Of a stretch of DNA of 5,685 nt, positions 1-5,671 are shown one piece after another. How positions within the stretch are numbered: position 1 is the stretch's first letter; every line of letters starts with the position of its first letter. The notes below the pieces were generated by a model. That model made no database searches. It had not been told where the DNA came from and saw only the letters and a list, made by a program, of their open reading frames with translations. The position numbers were made by a program, and so were the translations under genes. The stretch spans positions 2,643 through 8,327 of the forward strand of contig DBME01000207.1 in NCBI GenBank assembly GCA_002298155.1, in the 5' to 3' direction. The DNA is from Holophagaceae bacterium UBA706. GTDB lineage: Bacteria; Acidobacteriota; Holophagae; Holophagales; Holophagaceae.

Positions 1-1152
1 CCCAACATGAACATGCGGGACCCCCTCATGTACCGCATCAAACGGGCCCACCACCACCGCACCGGCGACGCGTGGCTGATCTACCCGATGTACGACTACG
101 CCCACGGCATCTCCGACGCCATCGAGCGCATCACCCACTCCATCTGCACCCTGGAGTTCGAGGACCACCGCCCGCTCTACGACTGGTTCCTGGAGCAGGA
201 CACGGACGGCGCCTTCTTCCAGAAGCCCCATCCCCGGCAGATCGAATTCGCCCGCCTCAACCTCACCTACACCGTCATGAGCAAGCGCCGCCTGCTCGAA
301 CTGGTCAAGGAAGGCCACGTGCGCGGCTGGGACGACCCCCGCATGCCCACCATCACGGGCCTGCGCCGCCGCGGCTACACCCCCGGCAGCATCCGGGCCT
401 TCGCCGAGAAGGTGGGCGTGGCCAAGCGCGACATGGTGGCCGACGTGGGCCTCCTGGAGCACTGCGTGCGCGAGGACCTGGCGGACAAGGCCCCCCGGGC
501 CATGGCGATCCTCCGCCCCCTCAAGGTGGTCATCGAGAACATGGCGGAGGGCGAGGTCCACTGGCTGGACGTGCCCAACCACCCGGAGAACGCCGAACTG
601 GGCCGCCGCAAGGTGCCCTTCACCCGCGAGATCCTCGTGGAGCAGGAGGACTTCCAGCTGGAAGCCCCCAAGAAGTGGTTCCGCCTGGCCCCCGGCGCCG
701 AAGTGCGCCTGAAGTACGCCTGCCTCGTGACCTGCACCGGCGTGGATCGCGACGCCGCGGGCGAGGTGACCGGGCTCCGCTGCACCTGGGATCCCGCTTC
801 GCTGGGCGGCGACGCCCCCGACGGCCGGAAGGTGAAAGGAACGATCCACTGGGTTTCCGCGGCCCATGCCGTGGCCGGAGAGGTGCGCCTCTACGACCGG
901 CTCTTCACGGCCAAGGACCCCATGGACGTCCCCGAGGGCGGCAACTGGCGGGACTTCATCAATCCGGAGAGCATGGAGACCCTGGGCGGAGCCCGCCTGG
1001 AACCCTCCCTCGCCGGCGCCGCCGCCGGCGCCACCTTCCAGTTCGAGCGCCTGGGCTACTTCGTGGCCGACCTGGACGGACGGGAAGGCGCACCGGTCTT
1101 CAACCGCACGGTGAGCCTGAAGGATTCCTGGGCCAAGACCGAGGGCAAGTAG
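1..1152 (+). CDS. glnS: Glutaminyl-tRNA synthetase, C-terminal part (5' end cut by window)
   Basis: Class I aminoacyl-tRNA synthetase that charges tRNA-Gln with glutamine in the cytoplasm. The frame is open from base 1 (Pro-Asn-Met-Asn-Met), so 383 codons are present and roughly the N-terminal third of a ~550-residue enzyme, including the HIGH motif, lies upstream; the Met codons near the edge are internal. The fragment follows the E. coli enzyme closely from memory: PMYDYAH at codons 29-35, ERITHS at 42-47, the KMSKS-equivalent V-M-S-K at 92-95, WDDPRMPT at 110-117, then the two anticodon-binding beta-barrels, with HWVSAAHA at 283-290 and a conserved tail containing VFNRTVSLKDSWAK. A short insertion before PHPRQ (about codons 66-74) relative to E. 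coli is a normal family variation. GlnRS rather than GluRS is indicated by the beta-barrel C-terminus and the VMSKR form. It ends in TAG, with no terminator hairpin seen after it. Confidence 0.97.
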   Translation, partial: PNMNMRDPLMYRIKRAHHHRTGDAWLIYPMYDYAHGISDAIERITHSICTLEFEDHRPLYDWFLEQDTDGAFFQKPHPRQIEFARLNLTYTVMSKRRLLELVKEGHVRGWDDPRMPTITGLRRRGYTPGSIRAFAEKVGVAKRDMVADVGLLEHCVREDLADKAPRAMAILRPLKVVIENMAEGEVHWLDVPNHPENAELGRRKVPFTREILVEQEDFQLEAPKKWFRLAPGAEVRLKYACLVTCTGVDRDAAGEVTGLRCTWDPASLGGDAPDGRKVKGTIHWVSAAHAVAGEVRLYDRLFTAKDPMDVPEGGNWRDFINPESMETLGGARLEPSLAGAAAGATFQFERLGYFVADLDGREGAPVFNRTVSLKDSWAKTEGK

Positions 1153-1279
1153 TTCACTTTCATCGTTGCCTGTCATTTCCGCTATCCTGAGGCTTGAACC
1201 GATCGGGAAGACGGGAGTTGGACGGGGCGTGCCCCCACGGATTGCCGGCCGGGTATGGAAACGGAATTCGCGAGGCCCC
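1153..1279 (+). other. Intergenic region between glnS and the lipoprotein gene
   Basis: This 127-base gap holds no convincing small gene. Its first 45 bases are clearly more AT-rich than the flanking coding DNA and contain a weak promoter candidate. The remainder is G-rich leader. A 4-bp stem (GGGG-CGTG-CCCC, 1224-1235) is present but has no T-tract, so it is not a terminator. I see no riboswitch-like structure. Confidence 0.6.
1159..1188 (+). promoter_or_regulatory. Weak sigma70-type promoter candidate upstream of the lipoprotein gene
   Basis: A possible -10 TATCCT (1183-1188, 4 of 6 consensus bases) lies 18 bases after a poor -35 TTCATC (1159-1164, 3 of 6). It sits in the most AT-rich part of the gap, just after glnS, and would give a leader of about 85 bases before the ATG at 1280. 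The match is weak, and read-through from glnS could serve instead. Confidence 0.27.
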
Positions 1280-2242
1280 ATGAAACTCCGAGTCGCTTTC
1301 CTCCTTGCACTGGTCGTCGCATTGGGCACCATGCCCGGATGCCGCAGGAAGAAGGTGGAGGCACCCGTCACGGCCTGGCTGACCCTGGACCACCAGCCTC
1401 CCGAGGAGGGGGCCATGGGCGTACTTTCCGGGCCGGCCCGCGGGCAGCAGGAGTTCAAGGTGTTCTGGGTCAAACCCCGTCCCTCGGATGCGATGCCCGG
1501 CTTCGAGTTCCTGGACTGGTTCAAGGGACCCAAGGCCGAAAAGGTCATGGCCGTGGAATGCCTGAGCCTGTCCACGCCCCTCATCAATGGAGAACCCAGC
1601 GAACATCCCGCCGTATTCGCCGTGGACAAGGGCAGGGCCCTGGTGTGGGGCGGCCCCTCCGGCTGGGGCTGGGTGGACCTGGCCGCCAGCGGCGCGCGGG
1701 TGGACACCCTCGAGGACCACCTGGCCACCATCCTCGCCACCTGCCGGGCCTCGGTGAAGAACCGCACCAGTTCCGAGGGCTGGACGCTCCACAACCGCCT
1801 CGTCCTGATGCTCTCCCTCCAGGCGGTGCGGTCCGAGCCCAGCGATTCGGCGCCCTTCGCCAACGAAGGTTTCCCCGACGGGCGGCTGGTGGGCGAGGCC
1901 CTCTGGCGCAACGCGGGGCCCAAGGAATTCGCCCCCGGCAGTTCGGCGCCGCCCCGCTCCGTGGAGGATCTGGACGTGCAGCGCGCCGCCAAGCGTGTGC
2001 GTGAGGTGGTCGCCGAGCCTCTGGAACGGCGCGGGGACTGGCTGCAGGTAGCCTTCCCCGAAACCGGCACGCCCACCTACCTGGTGGATGCCGTGGGGCT
2101 GGGCGAGTCGGCCGAGAACCAGGCCCTCCTGGTGCGGTGGTCGCCGCAGCCCGCGGGCTGGGTGCGGCTGTATGCGCGCGGTCCCGTGGAGGGGACGATG
2201 GTGCGCCTGTGGTCATGGCGGTACTTCGGGAGCCGGGATTGA
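1280..2242 (+). CDS. Predicted lipoprotein of unknown function (320 aa)
   Basis: I do not recognise the family. The N-terminus looks like a lipoprotein signal peptide: K2 and R4, a hydrophobic core at residues 5-18, then M-P-G-C with Cys21 as the candidate lipidated residue. The lipobox is imperfect, with Met at -3 and Pro at -2. The mature protein starts with a basic patch (RRKK, 22-25) and would sit in the periplasm or on an envelope membrane. Residues ~115-135 form a Gly/Trp-rich stretch (VWGGPSGWGWVDL). Residues 213-245 are Pro/Ser then charged. The C-terminal ~70 residues are rich in aromatics (W254, W287, W294, W311, W313, Y315) and begin RGDWLQV, faintly like a bacterial SH3 domain, but I cannot confirm that. 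The start at 1280 was chosen because it yields the signal peptide and has GAGG (1272-1275) upstream; the frame extends further upstream but only to a TTG. The next gene follows after 28 bases. It may belong to the downstream operon or merely precede it. Confidence 0.75.
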   Translation: MKLRVAFLLALVVALGTMPGCRRKKVEAPVTAWLTLDHQPPEEGAMGVLSGPARGQQEFKVFWVKPRPSDAMPGFEFLDWFKGPKAEKVMAVECLSLSTPLINGEPSEHPAVFAVDKGRALVWGGPSGWGWVDLAASGARVDTLEDHLATILATCRASVKNRTSSEGWTLHNRLVLMLSLQAVRSEPSDSAPFANEGFPDGRLVGEALWRNAGPKEFAPGSSAPPRSVEDLDVQRAAKRVREVVAEPLERRGDWLQVAFPETGTPTYLVDAVGLGESAENQALLVRWSPQPAGWVRLYARGPVEGTMVRLWSWRYFGSRD

Positions 2243-2253
2243 TGCTTCGCGAC

Positions 2254-2268
2254 GTCCCGGGCAGGGAC
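2254..2268 (+). promoter_or_regulatory. Hairpin covering the ribosome-binding site of the methyltransferase gene
   Basis: GTCCC (2254-2258) and GGGAC (2264-2268) form a perfect 5-bp inverted repeat around a 5-base loop (GGGCA). The only Shine-Dalgarno-like sequence before the ATG at 2271, AGGGA (2263-2267), lies mostly in the 3' arm. The stem starts 11 bases past the lipoprotein stop at 2242, so a terminating ribosome would reach it. This could couple translation of the two genes. The stem is short and may be chance in GC-rich DNA. Confidence 0.3.
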
Positions 2269-2270
2269 TA

Positions 2271-3653
2271 ATGAACCACGCCTCCTTCCGGGATCCCGCC
2301 GGCATCCTGCACCGCACGGAGGGCAGGATCCTGCGGTGCGTCCGCCCTGAAGGGCGCGGCAACGCCGAGGCCTACCTCCAGTCCCCGGCCCTTCAGGGCC
2401 TCAAGGCACGGGGACGGCTCATATCCGGCGCGCCTCTGCCGGCCGGCGAGGTACCGGAGGCCCTGCATCCTGCCGATGGGGACCTTTGGCTGGAGCATCC
2501 CCGCATCCCGTTCCCTACCTTTCCCCAAGAGTGGACCTGGTCCATGCTGCGGGACGCCGCGCTTCTGACCCTGGACATCGCCCTGGAAATCCTCCCCGAG
2601 GGGCTCGAACTCAAGGACGCCACCCCCTGGAATATCCTCTTCCAGGGCACCGGACCGATCTTTGTGGACGCGCTGTCCTTCGAGCCGCGCCCCGCGGACC
2701 GGCCCTACTGGAAGGCCTATGGCCAGTTCCTGTCCACCTTCCTGTGCCCCCTTGTGGCCCGGCGGAACCACGGGCTGCCCCTGACCCGGTCCTTCGTGGA
2801 CCGTTCCGGCCTCTCCCTGGCGGAGTGCTACAACCTGGCGGGCTTCTTCGAACGGCTGTCGCCATTCTTCCTGACGAAGATCTCGCTGCCCCACTGGCTT
2901 TCCCGCAGCAGCCTGCGTCCGCGGCTGGGGCACCTGGATCCGAAGATCATCGAGGAACTCATCGCGCGGCGCCTGAGGTCACTCCGGGCCACCCTCGCCT
3001 CCTGGCCCGCCCCCCGCGATAAATCGGCCTGGACCTCCTACACCGGCGCGCTCCCCTATTCCGCGGAGGACTTCCAGGCCAAGACCGCTTTCGCCGCGCG
3101 GGTGGTGCGGGCGCTGCCGCCGGTCTCCAGCGTCCTCGACCTGGGTGCGAACACGGGCGAGTTCAGCTTCCTGGCCGCGGAGGAAGGGCACCGGGTGCTG
3201 GCTGTGGAGCAGGACCCGGAGTGCGCCGACCGCCTCTACCATGAAGCGGGGAACCGGAAGCTGCCCATCCTGCCCGTGGTCCTGAACTGGGCCGCCCCGG
3301 CCCATGGTTCGGGCTGGGAGGGCCGGGAGACCCCGGACTTCAACGCGCGGTCCCAGGGCCAGTTCGACCTGGTGCTGGCCTTGGCCTTCCAGCACCACAT
3401 CCGCTTCAGCCAGGGAATACCGCTTGACCGCCAGATCGTGCAATTGGCAGGCCACTGCCGGGGCCAGTTGCTGCTGGAGTGGGTGGGGCCGGAGGACCCC
3501 ATGGTGCGCAAACTGGTCGAGGATCATGGCTTCCTTCCCGAGGACTACAGTCAGGCCCGCCTGGAGAGCCTGCTATCAGCCCGGTTCAGGGTCATCGAGC
3601 GCCTGCCGTTGCCCGGTGGGACCCGTTGCTTATACTGGCTGGATAGCATTTAG
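2271..3653 (+). CDS. Class I SAM-dependent methyltransferase with kinase-like N-terminal domain (460 aa)
   Basis: Two-part cytoplasmic protein. The C-terminal half (from ~270) is a Rossmann-fold methyltransferase: motif I VLDLGANTGEFS at 288-299, acidic end of strand 2 at 313-315 (E-Q-D), and strand-4 region FDLVLALAFQHHI at 365-377, followed by LLEWVGPEDP at 401-410. The N-terminal half begins SFRDPAG and has K-D-A-T-P-W-N at 115-121 followed by F-V-D at 131-133. This resembles the catalytic Asp, Asn and DFG-type Asp of protein-kinase/phosphotransferase folds, with the D-to-N spacing of five seen in kinases. The layout matches a widespread family often annotated as SAM-dependent methyltransferase or NoeA-related; substrate and kinase activity are unknown to me. 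No signal peptide or membrane helix is visible. The ATG at 2271 gives the family-typical N-terminus; the frame is open further upstream into the lipoprotein gene, but I see no start codon close upstream. The microprotein gene follows after 14 bases, and the context suggests envelope glycan or lipid modification. Confidence 0.92.
   Translation: MNHASFRDPAGILHRTEGRILRCVRPEGRGNAEAYLQSPALQGLKARGRLISGAPLPAGEVPEALHPADGDLWLEHPRIPFPTFPQEWTWSMLRDAALLTLDIALEILPEGLELKDATPWNILFQGTGPIFVDALSFEPRPADRPYWKAYGQFLSTFLCPLVARRNHGLPLTRSFVDRSGLSLAECYNLAGFFERLSPFFLTKISLPHWLSRSSLRPRLGHLDPKIIEELIARRLRSLRATLASWPAPRDKSAWTSYTGALPYSAEDFQAKTAFAARVVRALPPVSSVLDLGANTGEFSFLAAEEGHRVLAVEQDPECADRLYHEAGNRKLPILPVVLNWAAPAHGSGWEGRETPDFNARSQGQFDLVLALAFQHHIRFSQGIPLDRQIVQLAGHCRGQLLLEWVGPEDPMVRKLVEDHGFLPEDYSQARLESLLSARFRVIERLPLPGGTRCLYWLDSI
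3609..3636 (+). promoter_or_regulatory. Candidate internal promoter at the 3' end of the methyltransferase gene
   Basis: TTGCCC (3609-3614, 4 of 6 of the -35 consensus) is followed after 16 bases by TATACT (3631-3636, 5 of 6 of the -10 consensus). Transcription would start near 3643, about 25 bases before the microprotein ATG at 3668. The -10 overlaps a TTA leucine codon (3630-3632), the only in-frame TTA I noticed in the window, which is unusual in such GC-rich coding DNA. It may give the last three genes a separate transcript. Confidence 0.35.
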
Positions 3654-3658
3654 GCGTT

Positions 3659-3662
3659 GAGG
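3659..3662 (+). promoter_or_regulatory. Ribosome-binding site of the microprotein gene
   Basis: GAGG lies 5 bases upstream of the ATG at 3668, just after the methyltransferase stop codon (3651-3653). A well-placed site supports translation of an ORF that is short enough to be missed by gene callers. Confidence 0.6.
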
Positions 3663-3667
3663 TCCTC

Positions 3668-3802
3668 ATGTACATTGATCCTGGAAGTGGTTCGATCCTG
3701 TTTCAGCTAATCGGGGCCGCCCTCCTGGGTGGTGTCGTGGCCTGCCGAAAATGGGTCGTGGATGGCTTCCGGCGCCTGTTTGCCGGGCGGAAGGCGCAAT
3801 GA
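3668..3802 (+). CDS. MYIDPGSGS-type single-helix membrane microprotein (44 aa)
   Basis: A 44-residue ORF from ATG to TGA. It starts MYIDPGSGS, runs into one hydrophobic segment (~9-26, ending V-V-A-C26), and ends in a basic amphipathic tail (R27, K28, R35, R36, R41, K42). By the positive-inside rule the tail would be cytoplasmic and the M-Y-I-D-P-G end on the far side or at the interface. From memory, tiny proteins opening M-Y-(I/L)-D-P-G-(S/T)-G-S and followed by one helix and a basic tail are widespread, often beside sulfatase/AlkP-like or polysaccharide genes, with no known function. It lies 14 bases after the methyltransferase gene and 18 before the sulfatase-like gene, in the same reading frame as the latter. 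A partner or assembly factor for the membrane enzyme is the natural guess. Confidence comes from the recognisable N-terminus, the GAGG site and the gene packing. Confidence 0.85.
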   Translation: MYIDPGSGSILFQLIGAALLGGVVACRKWVVDGFRRLFAGRKAQ

Positions 3803-3820
3803 GGCACCCTAAGCAGCGCG

Positions 3821-5398
3821 ATGGCTGGTTCCTTCGATTCACAACCTCCACCCTTGAGGGTCCCCTTGCGGCCTAGCCTCCGGAAAGATGGGGCCGGGCA
3901 ATTCCTGGGGGCGCTCGTTCTGGCCCACCTCTGCCTGCTTCCATGCTGGCGGTACACGATCCTGGTGACCTCGCCCAGGGCCTTCAGGATGTCCCGGGAC
4001 GCCCTTCTGGCACCCGCTGGCAGCCTCGTGGTGCTGCTGCTGGCGCTCGCCGCGGTCCTCTATGGTCTTGCCGGGGCGTCCTGCTTTCCGAAGACGCGCC
4101 TCAAGCTGCATTTGGCCATCTTCATGGGGGCGGCCCTGGAAATCACGCGGGCGGCGATGCCTTCCGAAGCGCCCGCGACCCTGTACCGGCTGGACCTGAT
4201 CCTGGCCGGATGCTGGTTGTTTCTTGGGCTGTTCGGTATCTGGCTGGTGTTGAGAAAGTCTCCACAGGCGTGTCTTTGGGGATGCAGGCTTGGGTGGCCC
4301 CTCGTCGTGGTGCTTTGGGCGGTGTTCCTGGTCCGCCTGCCCCCTGCCTCCCACCGGGCGGTGGCCCGTCATCAGACCGTTCCAGGTGGGCCCCGGATCT
4401 GGGTGCTCCTCTTCGATGAACTGGATGCCACGGACCTGGACCAGATCCTTGCCGTGAACGATGGGCGGCTCCCCACGTTCCGGGCCCTGCGGGCCCGGTC
4501 CCTGGAAACGGTGGACCTCTCCGGGGCCTCGGGAAGCACCCTGGAAGCCATTCCCTCGCTTCTCGCCGGGCAGCTCCTCACGCGGGGCAACGAGGTGGAT
4601 GGCCCCCACCTGAGGACGATGACCCTATCGGGCGATACCCAGGAACTGGATCCTGCGGATTCCCTGTTTTCCGATATCCATACCCGGGGCGGCTCCACGG
4701 CGGTACTGGGATGGTACTGGCCCTATCCTCGCGTTTACCGGAACTACCTGGACGGGTGGAGCTGGGTGCCCGACACGCTTTTTGGCTTCGAAAGCGATCG
4801 CGCCCTGCCGTTCGGGAAACAGGTGGCGATGCACCTGGGGGCCCTCAATGGACCTCCGGTTCCCCGCGAACTTCCCTGGGACCGGGACCCCAAGGAAGCC
4901 TCGACCCGGGCCTTCGAGGGGGAGGTAGTTGAATTTAGGGCCCAACTGCGGCGCTTCCTGGAGGAGGGACCGGCCGGCCTCACCTGGATCCACTGCCCGC
5001 TGCCCCATGGCCCCGGGCTGGGGTCGAAGGGGAACTACCAGAGCAACATCGACCGGGCCGATCTCCTCCTCCGTGACATCCTGGCGCGCCAGGCCCAGTT
5101 GCCGGGGGCCGACCAGGACTGCATCGTGATCCTGTCCGATCACCCGCTCCGGTCCCTTTGGGAGGGCGTCGGCGCCTTTCTTTCGCCCAGGGACCTCCAC
5201 ACCGCGCCAGAGATGAACCGGAGGATCGTGTTCTGGGTCAGCCTGCCGGGACAGACCGAGCCGCGGGTCGCCGCCCAGCACCTGAAGACCCCTGTCGTCC
5301 GGCCCACCCTCCTGGCCATTGCCGAAGGGAAAGTGCGCTCGCCGGCGGAGCTGGACCGCTGGCTCACCGGCCATGCCACACCCGTGAGGCGCCACTAG
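3821..5398 (+). CDS. Membrane-anchored sulfatase/alkaline-phosphatase-superfamily hydrolase or transferase (525 aa)
   Basis: The N-terminal ~175 residues are a membrane domain with hydrophobic segments at ~27-49, 66-88, 124-145 and 157-172, plus a weaker one at ~97-110. The rest is an extracytoplasmic catalytic domain of the AlkP/sulfatase fold. Metal-site candidates in the usual order are D199-E200 in VLLFDELD, H396 in PLPHGP, and D440-H441 in VILSDH. The nucleophile is probably T240 in G-S-T-L-E-A-I-P-S-L-L-A-G, matching a family G-x-T-L-x-S-I-P pattern. There is no C-x-P-x-R sulfatase motif, so formylglycine-type sulfatase activity is unlikely. Residues 295-305 (VLGWYWPYPRV) are also family-typical. 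It may act like phosphoethanolamine or phosphoglycerol transferases, moving or removing a phospho-group on a lipid or surface glycan; the substrate is unknown. Pro442 replaces the usual Gly after the D-H pair. The ATG at 3821 is the first after an in-frame stop at 3800; its ribosome site is poor (GAGG 16 bases away). Confidence 0.92.
   Translation: MAGSFDSQPPPLRVPLRPSLRKDGAGQFLGALVLAHLCLLPCWRYTILVTSPRAFRMSRDALLAPAGSLVVLLLALAAVLYGLAGASCFPKTRLKLHLAIFMGAALEITRAAMPSEAPATLYRLDLILAGCWLFLGLFGIWLVLRKSPQACLWGCRLGWPLVVVLWAVFLVRLPPASHRAVARHQTVPGGPRIWVLLFDELDATDLDQILAVNDGRLPTFRALRARSLETVDLSGASGSTLEAIPSLLAGQLLTRGNEVDGPHLRTMTLSGDTQELDPADSLFSDIHTRGGSTAVLGWYWPYPRVYRNYLDGWSWVPDTLFGFESDRALPFGKQVAMHLGALNGPPVPRELPWDRDPKEASTRAFEGEVVEFRAQLRRFLEEGPAGLTWIHCPLPHGPGLGSKGNYQSNIDRADLLLRDILARQAQLPGADQDCIVILSDHPLRSLWEGVGAFLSPRDLHTAPEMNRRIVFWVSLPGQTEPRVAAQHLKTPVVRPTLLAIAEGKVRSPAELDRWLTGHATPVRRH
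5385..5389 (+). promoter_or_regulatory. Ribosome-binding site inside the end of the sulfatase-like gene
   Basis: TGAGG ends 9 bases before the ATG at 5399, inside the last codons of the preceding gene. It supports the ATG directly abutting the TAG stop as a real start. Confidence 0.5.
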
Positions 5399-5671
5399 AT
5401 GCCGAACCCTCCGCCACCCCCGATCACCACCGGTGCTCTCCACGCGGCCCGGACCTGGGCCGTCCGGGAAGCCCGAAGGCTGACCGATGCCTGGAGGCGG
5501 GATCCGGACCGCCTCGATCTGGCTGCCTGGCTCCTGGTGGCGGCGGGTCTCCTGGCCCTCCCCCTGAACGAGCTGGGGCACGGGCTCATGTCCTGGCGCT
5601 GGGCCTGCGGACTCGTGGGCGCGGGGATCGTCCTTTCCTTCCTGGGGGAGCTCCGCCCGTCCCGGAGGTGA
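5399..5671 (+). CDS. Small two-helix membrane protein, function unknown (90 aa)
   Basis: I do not recognise this protein. It opens with a proline run (residues 4-8), followed by a charged, probably helical stretch (15-40, rich in Arg, Ala and Asp). Two hydrophobic segments follow at ~40-56 and ~66-83, joined by a short loop with N57, E58 and H61, and it ends in a basic tail (RPSRR). Arg residues before helix 1 and after helix 2 suggest both ends face the cytoplasm. Its ATG abuts the TAG of the sulfatase-like gene with no gap, and a TGAGG lies 9 bases upstream, so the two are probably translationally coupled. Composition and third-position GC match the neighbouring genes. It could be an accessory subunit of the membrane enzyme, or simply the last gene of the operon. 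A longer ORF on the opposite strand overlaps here but looks like a composition shadow. Confidence 0.7.
   Translation: MPNPPPPPITTGALHAARTWAVREARRLTDAWRRDPDRLDLAAWLLVAAGLLALPLNELGHGLMSWRWACGLVGAGIVLSFLGELRPSRR

Noticed and set aside
1009..1033. GC-only palindromic repeat (GCCGGCGCC twice) in glnS
   Set aside because: It encodes an Ala/Gly run within the conserved C-terminal part of GlnRS and is explained by codon bias.
72..1190. 372-codon + strand ORF overlapping glnS in another frame
   Set aside because: Its product is dominated by Pro, Arg, Gly and His with no motifs, as expected from a shifted frame of GC-rich DNA. The glnS frame is unmistakable.
1224..1235. GGGG-CGTG-CCCC stem in the leader of the lipoprotein gene, considered as a glnS terminator
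   Set aside because: Only 4 bp and no T-tract follows; it is not a credible intrinsic terminator.
1166..1279. Upstream extension of the lipoprotein frame to a TTG at 1166
   Set aside because: The extension removes the N-terminal signal peptide and has no conserved look; the ATG at 1280 with GAGG upstream is better.
1160..1792. 210-codon - strand ORF opposite the lipoprotein gene
   Set aside because: Low-complexity Gly/His/Pro composition, and it covers the intergenic region and the signal peptide region of a better-supported gene.
4625..5581. 318-codon - strand ORF opposite the sulfatase-like gene
   Set aside because: Composition shadow rich in Gly, Pro and Arg; it runs across two well-supported + strand genes and has no recognisable motif or upstream signals.
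5664..5671. GGAGGTGA at the window end, considered as a ribosome site for a further gene
   Set aside because: It is the last Arg-Arg-stop codons of the 90-aa gene, and no start codon follows in the 14 bases that remain.
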